A DNA stretch of 34,563 nt from JAENVT01 sp031373785 (GCA_031373785.1 JANMNE010000277.1:1-34563), one strand, 5' to 3'. Numbered from the stretch's first letter, positions 6,926 to 14,504 are shown. The notes: generated from the letters alone by a model not told the origin. Made by a program: numbers and translations.

Positions 6926-8233
6926 GTGTCCACTGGTCGGCGCCCTCCCGTCTCGTCGCACCCCGCCGTCCCCGTCCTGTCGCCGTTCCGGCGATTGGCC
7001 AGGACCCATGCGCTGATGACGGCCGGCGACGTGGCGATGGTCGTGTCGCTCGCCGGGTCGCTGTTCTTCTCGATCAGCCCCGATGCCGCCCGCAGCAAGG
7101 TGCTGTTGTACCTGCTCGTCAGCTTCGCCCCGTTCGCGGTGGTCGCTCCGTTCATCGGGCCGTTCATCGACCGTGCTCCCGGCGGCCGCCGGCTGATCAT
7201 CCAACTCACCGCCGTCGGGCGGGCGCTGCTGTTCATCACGATGATCTTCCACCTCGACGATCTGTTGCTGTTCCCCCTGTCGTTCGGCGTGATGATCCTG
7301 CAGAAGACCTACGGCGTCGCCCGGTCGGCGTTGATCCCAACGGTCGTCAACAGCAAGACCGAACTGGTCGAGGCAAACTCCAAGCTCGGTCTGATCTCGG
7401 GGGCGATCGGCGCACTTGCCGCGGCACCGGCGGGCGGGCTGGCGGCGATCTCACCGAAGCTGTCGTTGATGTTCGGTGTCGTGATGTTCGCTTGCGCGGT
7501 GATCGCCGCGACCCGATTGCCACGCGGTGCCGTCGCGCCGTCGGCCCAGCCCGCTGAGCGGCTCGAGTTGCGCAACGCGGCCCTGCGCTCGGCAGCGGTT
7601 GCGATGAGCATGATCCGCGCCGTGATCGGGTTCATGTTCTTCGAACTGCTCTTCTGGCTGCGCGAGAACAGCTACAGCAACGTGTGGATCGGCGCGGTCA
7701 TCGGAGCCTCGACGGCCGGGCTGATGATCGGCAATGGGCTGGCATCACCGCTGCGTGGCCGGCTCCGCGAGGAGTTGATGCTGACCACGGCGATCATCAT
7801 GATCGCGGTCTCGGGGCTGGGCGCTGCGGTGTTCGGCGGGGTCGGCGCGGCAATCGTGCTGGCAGCGGTCGTCAACATGGCCTCGGGGATCGGGCGGATG
7901 GCGTTCGACTCGATCGTGCAACGTGACGCCCCCGACGCCAACCAAGGGCGAGCCTTCGCCAAGTTCGAGACCAAATTCCAGCTGTCGTGGGCGGTCGCCG
8001 GTGTCATCCCGGTGCTGGTCACGTTCCCGGGACGCGCCGCGTTCCTGGCAATCGGCTTGATCGGTGTGTTGGCCGGTGTGATCTACATCCAGGCATCGCG
8101 CTCGCGATCGCGGGGCCGATCGCCGGCCAGTATGCCTAGTCGCCGGCCAGTTCGAGGCGGGCCACCCACAGGCCCGGCGCGTCGATCTCGGCCGGGGTCG
8201 GCAGGGCGTTCGGGCGGGCAAGAAGCGCACTGA
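6926..8233 (+). CDS. MFS-like multi-pass membrane transporter
   Basis: The protein of about 435 residues has roughly ten to twelve hydrophobic segments, and the first half contains FIGPFIDRAPGGRR, which matches the MFS cytoplasmic loop 2-3 motif (G...DR..GRR). No substrate can be named. The start is taken at GTG 6926 on promoter grounds; ATG 6917 would add three residues. The last 45 or so residues are Arg-, Ser- and Gly-rich and unlike a membrane protein. They are encoded over the 3' end of the convergent zincin gene (98-base overlap), starting next to a 12-base direct repeat. The true end may therefore have been changed by a small duplication or frameshift. Confidence 0.8.
   Translation: MSTGRRPPVSSHPAVPVLSPFRRLARTHALMTAGDVAMVVSLAGSLFFSISPDAARSKVLLYLLVSFAPFAVVAPFIGPFIDRAPGGRRLIIQLTAVGRALLFITMIFHLDDLLLFPLSFGVMILQKTYGVARSALIPTVVNSKTELVEANSKLGLISGAIGALAAAPAGGLAAISPKLSLMFGVVMFACAVIAATRLPRGAVAPSAQPAERLELRNAALRSAAVAMSMIRAVIGFMFFELLFWLRENSYSNVWIGAVIGASTAGLMIGNGLASPLRGRLREELMLTTAIIMIAVSGLGAAVFGGVGAAIVLAAVVNMASGIGRMAFDSIVQRDAPDANQGRAFAKFETKFQLSWAVAGVIPVLVTFPGRAAFLAIGLIGVLAGVIYIQASRSRSRGRSPASMPSRRPVRGGPPTGPARRSRPGSAGRSGGQEAH
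8120..8151. repeat. Direct repeat TCGCCGGCCAGT, two copies 20 bases apart
   Basis: The same 12 bases occur at 8120-8131 and 8140-8151, at the point where the two convergent genes begin to overlap. This looks like a short tandem duplication from replication slippage. Confidence 0.6.
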
Positions 8234-9320
8234 GCCGGGCCTCGCCGACGCGATCGACGACCCCGCCGACGAAGTTCTTGCCGCGCTGCACCTGATGGTG
8301 TGTCAGGCGCAAGCCCAGCAACCGCTCGATGTAGAGATCGTCGGCGCTGTGATCGACCCGACGGCGCCGCACGGCTTCGGCGATGCGGAGGGCGTCGCCC
8401 CCGATCACGCGAACCGAGACCCCGTCGACCATGTAGTCGACGTACCCGATGACCACCGCGGCAGCGGCGTCGAGTGACGGCTCGAGCTCGCGTTGCTCGG
8501 CCGATTGCACGGCCCCCAGCAGGACCGCCGGGTCGCCGAGCACCTTCTGCATCGCCTGCATCGGGTCCTCGTCGTCGGAGTCGAGTGAGCCGAGCTTCTC
8601 GGCGATGGCCTCGGGATCGGGTCGGAAGGCGCCGACGTGGCGGCGCACGAGCGAGGCGAAATCCTCACGCAGCGACCCGATCGAGAACAACGCGTGACCG
8701 GTGAGCTCTTGCGCCAGGACCCACATCCGCATCTCGTCGGCGGAGATGCTCCATTCCTCGGCGAAGCGGTCGATGTTGCTGGGCAGCACGGTGATGCTGG
8801 TGTCTTGACGGGGGATCGGCAGGTCGTATTGGCCGAATGCCTGCGTGGCCATGCGCCCGACCATCGAGCCGACCGCCATGCCCATCATCGACGGAGCCAT
8901 CATCTTGCTGAGGTTGGCCATCATCGCCATCATCGGGTCGGCGTTGAGATCGATGGCATCGGGATCGGACGATTCGGCGGGCTTGCCGAGCGAGGTGGCC
9001 AACTCGGTGAACAGGGGTCGGTACGCCTCGAGGGTGCGCTGCGCCCACGCACCCGACGTGACCGGAAGGATCTCCGGTGATGGCCCGTCGAACCCTGTGA
9101 GGTCACGCACGTGCAACTCGGCGATCTGGGCGAGTTGACCGAGCTTGATGCGAACGCCCGGATCGATGTTGGGCTCAGCGGCACCACCGGTCGCGGCGAG
9201 TCCGGCGAACTGCCGCGCCGCGTCCCAGTTGAGTGGGCCCTGGCCGGACAGCGCCCGGGCCAGGTCGCCGAACATCGGAAGGTTCTCGAACGGGTTCTCG
9301 GACCCTGGTCCGTCTGCCAT
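8136..9320 (-). CDS. Zincin_2 / DUF2342 family protein with altered metal motif
   Basis: The 394-residue protein matches the actinobacterial family annotated as zinc-dependent metalloprotease or putative hydrolase (DUF2342). Support comes from the N-terminal ENPFENLPMFGDLARALS, the Met-rich segment at about 130-160, LPSNIDRFAEEWSI and the distal GLRLTHHQVQRGKNF. Where the family normally has a HEXXH zinc site, this protein reads WVLAQELTGHALF (Q204, E205, G208), so both zinc histidines appear lost and it is likely a non-catalytic member. ATG 9320 is chosen because TAGGCT ends 7 bases upstream; ATG 9365 would add 15 residues. It is divergent from the SDR gene. Confidence 0.82.
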   Translation of the reverse strand: MADGPGSENPFENLPMFGDLARALSGQGPLNWDAARQFAGLAATGGAAEPNIDPGVRIKLGQLAQIAELHVRDLTGFDGPSPEILPVTSGAWAQRTLEAYRPLFTELATSLGKPAESSDPDAIDLNADPMMAMMANLSKMMAPSMMGMAVGSMVGRMATQAFGQYDLPIPRQDTSITVLPSNIDRFAEEWSISADEMRMWVLAQELTGHALFSIGSLREDFASLVRRHVGAFRPDPEAIAEKLGSLDSDDEDPMQAMQKVLGDPAVLLGAVQSAEQRELEPSLDAAAAVVIGYVDYMVDGVSVRVIGGDALRIAEAVRRRRVDHSADDLYIERLLGLRLTHHQVQRGKNFVGGVVDRVGEARLSALLARPNALPTPAEIDAPGLWVARLELAGD

Positions 9321-9327
9321 GAACGCG

Positions 9328-9333
9328 AGCCTA
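9328..9333 (-). promoter_or_regulatory. -10 box (TAGGCT) of the zincin gene, leaderless type
   Basis: On the minus strand TAGGCT ends 7 bases before ATG 9320. This selects 9320 over the upstream ATG at 9365. Confidence 0.5.
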
Positions 9334-9349
9334 CGGCCAACGTCGGCGC

Positions 9350-9355
9350 TAGCGT
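9350..9355 (+). promoter_or_regulatory. -10 box (TAGCGT) of the SDR gene
   Basis: TAGCGT ends 8 bases before ATG 9364, giving a leaderless or almost leaderless transcript. It lies about 20 bases from the divergent -10 box of the zincin gene. Confidence 0.4.
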
Positions 9356-9363
9356 CCGTCGCC

Positions 9364-10338
9364 ATGACGGTCACGTCGACGACTTCCACGGTGTGGGTGA
9401 GCGATGGCTCCGACGGTCTCGGCCGGCGCGTGCTCCAGCGGCTCAATCGCGCACCGCAGATGATCGAGGGTCTCATCGGTGACAGTGAGGTCATCGTCTG
9501 GCTGGCATCGGCCGATGCCGACGCTCGCGCCCGTCGGCGCCAGAGCGCGACCGACGGTGTCACCTCGGCGTTGGCCGAGGCCGAGCAGGCGCGCCACCTG
9601 GTGCTGGTCTCGTCGGCGATGGTGTACGGCGCATGGGCCAACAATCCCGTGCCGATCACCGAAGAGGCCGTGCTGCGCCCCGACGTGGAGTTCGTGTACG
9701 CCCGTCAACTCGGCGCTGTCGAGCAGTTGGCCGACGAGTGGCGGCTTGCCGTGCCTGGGCGTACGGTCACCGTGTTGCGGCCAGTGGTCGGCATGGCGGC
9801 CGACAGCACCGTGGGGTTGGCCGCCGCCCTGGCCGCCGGAATGGGTCAACGCGTCGGCGAAGATGATCCGCCGGCGCAGTTCTTGCACCTCGACGACCTC
9901 GCCTCGGCCGTCGTGCTGGCTGCGGAGCAGCGCCTCGACGGCGTCTACAACGTGGCGCCCGACGGATGGGTCGCGGGTGAACGGGTGCGTGCCTTGGCCG
10001 GCGCGGTGCCGCGGCTCAAGCTGCCCGCCCGGGTGACCGAAGTGATCGGGAACCTGCGTTGGAGGTTCCAGCGCGGCCCCATCCCGCCCGGCCTGCGCAG
10101 CTACACCCGATGGCCGTGGCTCGTCGCCAACGACCGGTTGAAGGCCGAGGGCTGGGCGCCGACCGTGACCAATGAGCAGGCCTACGTCGAGGGCACCGAG
10201 GCCAAGTGGTGGACGATGGTCAGCCCGAAACGACGGCAGGAGATCGCCCTCGGCGGTCTCGGCGCGCTGTTGGTCGGTATCGGCATCGGTGTGTGGCGAG
10301 GCGTTCGCCGCGCCCAACGCCGCCGCGCCGCCCGCTGA
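9364..10338 (+). CDS. Atypical extended short-chain dehydrogenase/epimerase-like protein
   Basis: The 324-residue protein has the layout of NAD-dependent epimerase/dehydratases: a nucleotide-binding start (VWVSDGSDGLGRRVL), the strand LVLVSSAMVYGA, then VYARQLGAVEQ, a C-terminal region with FLHLDDLASAVVLA, and YNVAPDGW. Key features are altered. The glycine pattern at the N-terminus is shifted from GxxGxxG, the segment between the first strand and VIVWLASA is unusually short, and the YxxxK lysine position holds leucine (YARQL). It may bind a nucleotide without being an ordinary oxidoreductase. The C-terminus has one hydrophobic stretch (LGGLGALLVGIGIGVW) and an Arg-rich tail, suggesting membrane anchoring with the body on the cytosolic side. 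Confidence 0.78.
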   Translation: MTVTSTTSTVWVSDGSDGLGRRVLQRLNRAPQMIEGLIGDSEVIVWLASADADARARRRQSATDGVTSALAEAEQARHLVLVSSAMVYGAWANNPVPITEEAVLRPDVEFVYARQLGAVEQLADEWRLAVPGRTVTVLRPVVGMAADSTVGLAAALAAGMGQRVGEDDPPAQFLHLDDLASAVVLAAEQRLDGVYNVAPDGWVAGERVRALAGAVPRLKLPARVTEVIGNLRWRFQRGPIPPGLRSYTRWPWLVANDRLKAEGWAPTVTNEQAYVEGTEAKWWTMVSPKRRQEIALGGLGALLVGIGIGVWRGVRRAQRRRAAR

Positions 10339-10360
10339 CGAAAACAGCCGGGTCGATCGG

Positions 10361-10411
10361 GAAGTGCGTAGTTTCAATGCACACAGTGCGCATCGGCACT
10401 ACGCACTTCGC
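10361..10411. repeat. 51-bp near-palindrome, copy 1 (downstream of the AbiEi-like gene)
   Basis: This copy is identical over 51 bases to 11393-11443. The arms are 24 bases, beginning GAAGTGCGTAGT and ending ACTACGCACTTC, and match at 20 of 24 positions around a single central A. The first 12 bases of each arm pair perfectly. It begins 23 bases after the SDR stop. The TAG stop and last codons of the minus-strand AbiEi-like gene lie within its right arm. Confidence 0.9.
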
Positions 10412-11346
10412 TGTTCAAGACGGGTTCGACAGGCCTCGGCAATGAGCTGGGCGACTTGGGTAGGTCGACGTTGGGCATACCAGCCCAGGTAGATCAACTC
10501 CCACCCGCACGCCGTGACCCGGAGGTCGCGATCTTCATCTGCTGCTTCTCGCACGGGACCAAAGTGAAACTCTCGGCTGTGACCCTCGATACCAATACGG
10601 GCTGCGGGTATACCGAGATCGACACGAGCAACGAACACGCCGCCGTTGGTGTTGATGACGAACTGAGGCACGATCTGAGGGATGTCGGGATGGGCCAGCA
10701 TGCAGCGAAGGAGTTCCTCGAACCACGACTCGGGCAGCGTCCCTTCGAGGCTCGACCGGCGTAGCGCCCGGATCAGCACGCCGGTTCCCTCCTGGCCGGG
10801 CCGATGAAGGCGAAGGGCGGTCTGCTGCAACCACAGCGGGTTGACTCGGTGGATTCGTCGGGCGGCGATCAATGCACGCCAGACCGTGTCCTCGGGTTCG
10901 CTCGAGCCGAGGTCGGCGAGGGTCCTGGCCAATGTCGTACACGGCAAGCCGTTGCGCTCGTACCGGTCAGCAGGGTCAAGCACGGTGGTCTGATGCACGA
11001 CGATTCCCTCGACAGCTCTCCCTGTGAGCCGGCCGGGGCGAAGAATGGTGACCTCCGGGTCGGCAGATTCCAACCCATCCAGTGCAAACAATCGGCCCGC
11101 CGCCCCGTTGCTGACGAGGGGACGAGTGGCACTCGTCGTGGTCGCGATTGCCAGTCTCTGCTCCCACGTCGCCGGGTAGCCACTGACAACCAACGCTCCG
11201 CGGACGGGTTCGGTGAGCCAGCCACGTTCTTTGGCGAGTCGAATGTCGCGCGGCGTGAGCCCAAGAGTGGCGGCCTGGCTACGAACGACGAGACCATGGT
11301 GAGAGGCCGCAAACTCCGCCACGGCCCGAGGGGCCAGAACGGACAT
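10399..11346 (-). CDS. AbiEi-antitoxin-like winged-helix protein with DUF559/Vsr-like nuclease domain
   Basis: The 315-residue protein resembles the large actinobacterial group annotated as AbiEi-family antitoxin domain proteins with a C-terminal DUF559 domain. The N-terminal part (about residues 8-60) reads like a helix-turn-helix: GLVVRSQAATLGLTPRDIRL, then GWLTEPVRGALVV. The C-terminal part has the PD-(D/E)XK pattern of Vsr-like nucleases: WFEELL, ARVDLGIP, IGIEGHSREFHFG and CGWELIYLGW. Acidic catalytic candidates are kept, so it may cut DNA. ATG 11346 follows a -10 box (TAGTTT) by 7 bases. No AbiEii toxin gene is adjacent. The gene is framed by two identical 51-bp palindromes, and its stop codon lies inside one of them. 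Confidence 0.8.
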   Translation of the reverse strand: MSVLAPRAVAEFAASHHGLVVRSQAATLGLTPRDIRLAKERGWLTEPVRGALVVSGYPATWEQRLAIATTTSATRPLVSNGAAGRLFALDGLESADPEVTILRPGRLTGRAVEGIVVHQTTVLDPADRYERNGLPCTTLARTLADLGSSEPEDTVWRALIAARRIHRVNPLWLQQTALRLHRPGQEGTGVLIRALRRSSLEGTLPESWFEELLRCMLAHPDIPQIVPQFVINTNGGVFVARVDLGIPAARIGIEGHSREFHFGPVREAADEDRDLRVTACGWELIYLGWYAQRRPTQVAQLIAEACRTRLEQRSA

Positions 11347-11353
11347 CTGCCGG

Positions 11354-11359
11354 AAACTA
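11354..11359 (-). promoter_or_regulatory. -10 box (TAGTTT) of the AbiEi-like gene, leaderless type
   Basis: On the minus strand TAGTTT ends 7 bases before ATG 11346. Palindrome copy 2 begins about 30 bases further upstream, where a regulator could bind. A TTG inside the palindrome (11409) is an in-frame but less likely start. Confidence 0.45.
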
Positions 11360-11390
11360 TCGGCGAGTTGTGGTTCGTCCCACCGCTGTG

Positions 11391-11443
11391 GCGAAGTGCG
11401 TAGTTTCAATGCACACAGTGCGCATCGGCACTACGCACTTCGC
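11391..11443. repeat. 53-bp near-palindrome, copy 2 (upstream of the AbiEi-like gene)
   Basis: Bases 11393-11443 are identical to copy 1. An extra GC at the left end pairs with the right-end GC, extending the arms to 26 bases with 22 matches. The outer 14 bases (GCGAAGTGCGTAGT) pair perfectly. It lies 17 bases after the stop of the HtrA-like gene and just upstream of the AbiEi-like promoter. Confidence 0.9.
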
Positions 11444-11460
11444 GTGAATCGCCAGGACTG

Positions 11461-12660
11461 CTACATCGAGGGGGCGGTGCCCAGGGTGACGGCGACGTCG
11501 GTGGAGGTCTGGTCGGCGTGCGAGACGGTGAGCGTGATGATGTCGGTGGGCGCATGCCCGGCGATCGCCATCTTCAATTGATCCACACTGGCGACAGCGG
11601 TGCCGTCGACGGCGACGATCACATCGCCGGGGACGAGACCGACAGCCGCGGCGGGGCCGTTGGGATCGACCGCGTCGATCGTGGGCACGCCCTGATCATT
11701 GGCGACGACATGGACGCCCAGCCACGGCCCTGCTTGCGGCTTGGCCTGTGGCGGCAGCATCGCACCGACGTTGGCGACACTGACCAACTCGGGGCCCGAT
11801 GATCCGTGGCTGCACATCCCGACCAGCAGACCGTCGGCGTTGACGACGGGTGTTCCCTCGGCCATCTTGTCCGCCCACGAGTCGAGCGTGAGGCGCCCGA
11901 GTGCGTCGACGCCGACGTTTGCCGACGCCGGCGTGGCGCCCATCACGGTGACGACGTCACCCGGGTTCGCGGCCGGACCGATTCCGTAGAAGGTGCTCGT
12001 GGCGGCGGGATCGACTGACAGCACGGCGAGCCCGAGGTGGGTGTCGACCATCAGGACCGTTGCGTCGTGTTGCTGACCGTCCGTGCCGGTCACGGTCACC
12101 GATGTGCGGCCGCGAACTGCGCGAGCCGTCGTGATGACCAGCGAGTCGCCGATGCCAACCGCCATCGGGGTCTGGACGAGCTCAGAGCCCTGCGTGGCGA
12201 CGGTTCCCTGCGGACGATCGAGCGTTGTCGTCGTGCTCGCCTCTGAGGCCGGGGCGTTGAGCGACCCAGTTTGCAGGGTCGTGGCGGACGGTGCCCGAGT
12301 ATCGAGCGACGTGGCCACGAGCGTCTCGGGCCTGACCGTGATCGCCGAGCTCGACGAATCGTTGGCTCGACTGGTGACGACGGTCGGCGCGGCCTGACCA
12401 CCGCGGCCCGCAGACGGGAGCATTGCCCATAGCACTGCGAGCGACAGCAGCCCACCGATGGCGCCGGTGGTGACCAGCAGCCCCCGGCCGATGGTGATGG
12501 GTGGCTCGGTGTGCGTCCACACTGCCCGGCCCACTTCGGAGGGGTGACGCCACTGGCGTTCATGAGCTGGAAGTGGTGCGGGTGGATAGGCGCGGCGATC
12601 GGTCGCATCGTCGGGCGCGTCATCAGGCGCGTCGTCGTCGGGCCACTCACTCCGCTCCAC
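11461..12660 (-). CDS. HtrA/DegP-like membrane protein with PDZ domain, catalytic triad absent
   Basis: The 399-residue protein has an acidic cytosolic start, one membrane helix at about residues 57-81, a Ser/Thr-rich linker, a trypsin-like domain (about 160-305) and a PDZ domain (about 311-395, GPWLGVHVV to GLVPGDVIVAVDG). The order is that of actinobacterial HtrA. The active site is gone: the TNAHV histidine region reads ITTARAV, the DLAV aspartate position reads LGLAVL, and GNSGGP reads MAEGTPV. It is probably a scaffold or peptide-binding pseudoprotease outside the membrane. GTG 12660 is 9 bases after TAACCT on the minus strand. It is divergent from moaE. Confidence 0.85.
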   Translation of the reverse strand: MERSEWPDDDAPDDAPDDATDRRAYPPAPLPAHERQWRHPSEVGRAVWTHTEPPITIGRGLLVTTGAIGGLLSLAVLWAMLPSAGRGGQAAPTVVTSRANDSSSSAITVRPETLVATSLDTRAPSATTLQTGSLNAPASEASTTTTLDRPQGTVATQGSELVQTPMAVGIGDSLVITTARAVRGRTSVTVTGTDGQQHDATVLMVDTHLGLAVLSVDPAATSTFYGIGPAANPGDVVTVMGATPASANVGVDALGRLTLDSWADKMAEGTPVVNADGLLVGMCSHGSSGPELVSVANVGAMLPPQAKPQAGPWLGVHVVANDQGVPTIDAVDPNGPAAAVGLVPGDVIVAVDGTAVASVDQLKMAIAGHAPTDIITLTVSHADQTSTDVAVTLGTAPSM

Positions 12661-12669
12661 GAGCCGGAG

Positions 12670-12675
12670 AGGTTA
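12670..12675 (-). promoter_or_regulatory. -10 box (TAACCT) of the HtrA-like gene
   Basis: On the minus strand TAACCT ends 9 bases before GTG 12660. There is no ribosome binding site, consistent with a very short or absent leader. Confidence 0.4.
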
Positions 12676-12739
12676 CTGAGCCGGACGTCACTGTGGGCAT
12701 CGCCCCTGCCACTCCGGTGTCGCTTGCCGAGCGGCGAGC

Positions 12740-12745
12740 TACGAT
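12740..12745 (+). promoter_or_regulatory. -10 box (TACGAT) of moaE, leaderless type
   Basis: TACGAT ends 8 bases before GTG 12754. No ribosome binding site precedes this start, so a leaderless mRNA is likely. Confidence 0.45.
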
Positions 12746-12753
12746 GAGCAGTT

Positions 12754-13266
12754 GTGCAACCTCCGGCTAGCGGTAACTCATGGCTCAGCCTGACCGATGA
12801 TGCCTTGCCGATCGCTGCGGCCTACGAATGGGCAGTGCTTCCCCAATGCGGCGCCGTGGTGTTGTTCAGCGGTACCGTACGCGACCATGCACTCGACGAG
12901 CAGGGTGTGTTACGCGACCGTGTCGAGTCGTTGACGTATGAAGCGTACGAGTCGCAGGTGGTGCCGCGCTTCGAGGCGATCGACGTCGAGTTGCGCCAAC
13001 GATGGCCGGAGACGGGCCGGGTCGTGTTGATGCATCGCACCGGCACCTTGGCGCTCGGCGAGAGCTCCGTCGTCGCCGTGGTCAGCGCACCGCATCGGGC
13101 CGGGGCCTTCGAGGCCGGCCGATTTGCCATCGATGCCCTCAAGTCGAGCGCGCCGATCTGGAAGCACGAGACATGGCAAGGTGGCTCCGATTGGGGTGTC
13201 GCGGCCGGCGTGCCGGTCGATGCTGCGTCGGTACCGACCTCGTCCGGTCGGCGGATCTCGTCGTGA
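12754..13266 (+). CDS. moaE: Molybdopterin synthase catalytic subunit MoaE
   Basis: MoaE, with the sulfur carrier MoaD, converts precursor Z (cPMP) to molybdopterin. The signature stretches are present: YEAYES, HRTGTLALGESSV, SAPHRAGAFEAGRFAIDALK and PIWKHE. K130 and K137 match the active-site lysines of the family. The protein is 170 residues; the N-terminal 15 or so and the C-terminal 25 lie outside the core. No moaD or other cofactor gene is in the window, so it is separated from its partners. The start is GTG 12754, after a -10 box. Its stop overlaps the start of a one-helix membrane protein gene by 4 bases. Confidence 0.94.
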   Translation: MQPPASGNSWLSLTDDALPIAAAYEWAVLPQCGAVVLFSGTVRDHALDEQGVLRDRVESLTYEAYESQVVPRFEAIDVELRQRWPETGRVVLMHRTGTLALGESSVVAVVSAPHRAGAFEAGRFAIDALKSSAPIWKHETWQGGSDWGVAAGVPVDAASVPTSSGRRISS

Positions 13267-13496
13267 CGGTCGTCATCGCGGCCGCAGCTGCACTGCTGTT
13301 GCTCGTCATCGGTCTGATCGCCTACACCCGTCGGCCACGTCAAGACGCCGGCCTCACCAGCTTCCGGCGGCACATCGACGCATTGTCACCCGAGTCGCGT
13401 CGCGAAGTGATGGACCGCGTTCGTCCCGCGCCGCCGGGCAACAACGGCGATCTCGGCAAACGTCCCGGCCCCGAACCGCACGAGCCGACGGACTGA
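13263..13496 (+). CDS. Small single-helix membrane protein
   Basis: The 77-residue protein starts at GTG 13263, overlapping the moaE stop by 4 bases. It has one N-terminal membrane helix (VVIAAAAALLLLVIGLIAY) followed by a basic, hydrophilic domain (FRRHIDALSPESRREVMDRV) and a Pro/Gly-rich tail. By the positive-inside rule the tail faces the cytosol. I do not recognise the family. It ends 3 bases before the mreB start, so it may be co-translated with MreB and could serve as a membrane contact for it; that role is inference from position only. Confidence 0.75.
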   Translation: MTVVIAAAAALLLLVIGLIAYTRRPRQDAGLTSFRRHIDALSPESRREVMDRVRPAPPGNNGDLGKRPGPEPHEPTD

Positions 13497-13499
13497 CTC

Positions 13500-14504
13500 A
13501 TGGCTCGTGACCTTGCAATCGATCTCGGGACCGCCAACACGCTGGTCTACATGAAGGGCCGCGGCATCGTGCTCAACGAGCCGTCGGTCATTGCGCTCAA
13601 CCGTCAGACCGGCGAGGTGTTGGCGACCGGGCGCGAGGCGTGGCAGATGATCGGCCGAACCCCCGGCTACATCGTGGCCGTCCGGCCGCTTCGTGGCGGG
13701 GCGATCACCGACTTCGAGATCACCGAACGAATGATCCGATTGCTGTTGCAGCGTGTCGGCGTCAGCCGGTTCACCCGCCCCAAGGTCGTGATCTGCGTTC
13801 CGTCGGCGATCACCGAGGTCGAGCGTCGAGCGGTGACCGATGCGGCGCGCCGAGCCGGCGCGGCCGATGCACAACTGATCGAGCAGCCGATGGCCGCGGC
13901 GATCGGCGCCGATCTGCCGATCGACGAGCCGGTCGGCAACATGGTCATCGACATCGGCGGAGGCACGAGCGAAACCGCTGTCATCAGCCTCGGCGGCATC
14001 GTCGCGCTCGAGGCGGTGCGAGTCGGCAGCTTCGACATCGACGCTGCGATCCAGGCGTATGTCCGTCGCGAGCATGGGATCGCGATCGGCGAGCGCTCGG
14101 CCGAAGAGGTCAAGGTCGCCATCGGGTCGGCAGACCCGACCGACGACGAGAACCAGGCCGAGGTACGTGGACGCGACTTGATGAGTGGTCTGCCGAAGAC
14201 GGTCGTGTTGACCCCAGAAGAGATTCGTCTTGCTATCGACGATGTCATCAGCAGCATCACGGCGTCGGTCGTGCGCTGCCTGTCCAAGGCACCACCCGAA
14301 CTTGCCCAAGACTTCTTGGTGCGCGGCATGTACTTGGTGGGTGGCGGTGGTTTGCTGCGCGGGTTGGCGCAACGGATCGAACGCGAGACGCAGGTGCCGG
14401 TGAAGATGTCGACGATGCCGCTCGAAGCGGTCGTCATGGGTGCGGGTCACTGCATCGAGCACTACGACGCGCTGAAGACGATGTTCATGGGTGCTCGCCG
14501 CTAA
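13500..14504 (+). CDS. mreB: Rod-shape determining protein MreB
   Basis: MreB is the bacterial actin homologue that guides lateral cell-wall synthesis. The 334-residue protein shows the actin-fold nucleotide motifs: phosphate 1 (DLAIDLGTANTLVY), phosphate 2 (MVIDIGGGTSETAVISL) and adenosine (GMYLVGGGGLLRGL), plus the MreB-typical CVPSAITEVERRAV and EQPMAAAIGADLPI. Length is normal. mreC, mreD and the usual PBP2/RodA genes do not follow; an RNB nuclease gene does, starting at the next base after the stop. It could be an Mbl-type or secondary MreB. Confidence 0.95.
   Translation: MARDLAIDLGTANTLVYMKGRGIVLNEPSVIALNRQTGEVLATGREAWQMIGRTPGYIVAVRPLRGGAITDFEITERMIRLLLQRVGVSRFTRPKVVICVPSAITEVERRAVTDAARRAGAADAQLIEQPMAAAIGADLPIDEPVGNMVIDIGGGTSETAVISLGGIVALEAVRVGSFDIDAAIQAYVRREHGIAIGERSAEEVKVAIGSADPTDDENQAEVRGRDLMSGLPKTVVLTPEEIRLAIDDVISSITASVVRCLSKAPPELAQDFLVRGMYLVGGGGLLRGLAQRIERETQVPVKMSTMPLEAVVMGAGHCIEHYDALKTMFMGARR

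Larger units (their letters stand above)
10361..11443. mobile_element. Candidate repeat-bounded unit carrying an AbiEi/DUF559 gene
   Basis: Two identical 51-bp near-palindromes in direct orientation, 1032 bases apart, enclose a single gene in the gap between the SDR and HtrA-like genes. Identical long repeats around a nuclease-like gene suggest a cassette that was inserted, or that could be lost by recombination. No transposase, integrase or target-site duplication was found, so mobility is inferred. Confidence 0.5.

Noticed and set aside
10399..11443. Type IV toxin-antitoxin system
   Set aside because: Only the AbiEi-like side is present; no AbiEii nucleotidyltransferase toxin lies on either side, and the C-terminal domain is nuclease-like.
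10361..11443. Classical insertion sequence
   Set aside because: The framing repeats are direct copies of a palindrome rather than simple terminal inverted repeats, there is no transposase motif, and no target-site duplication was found.
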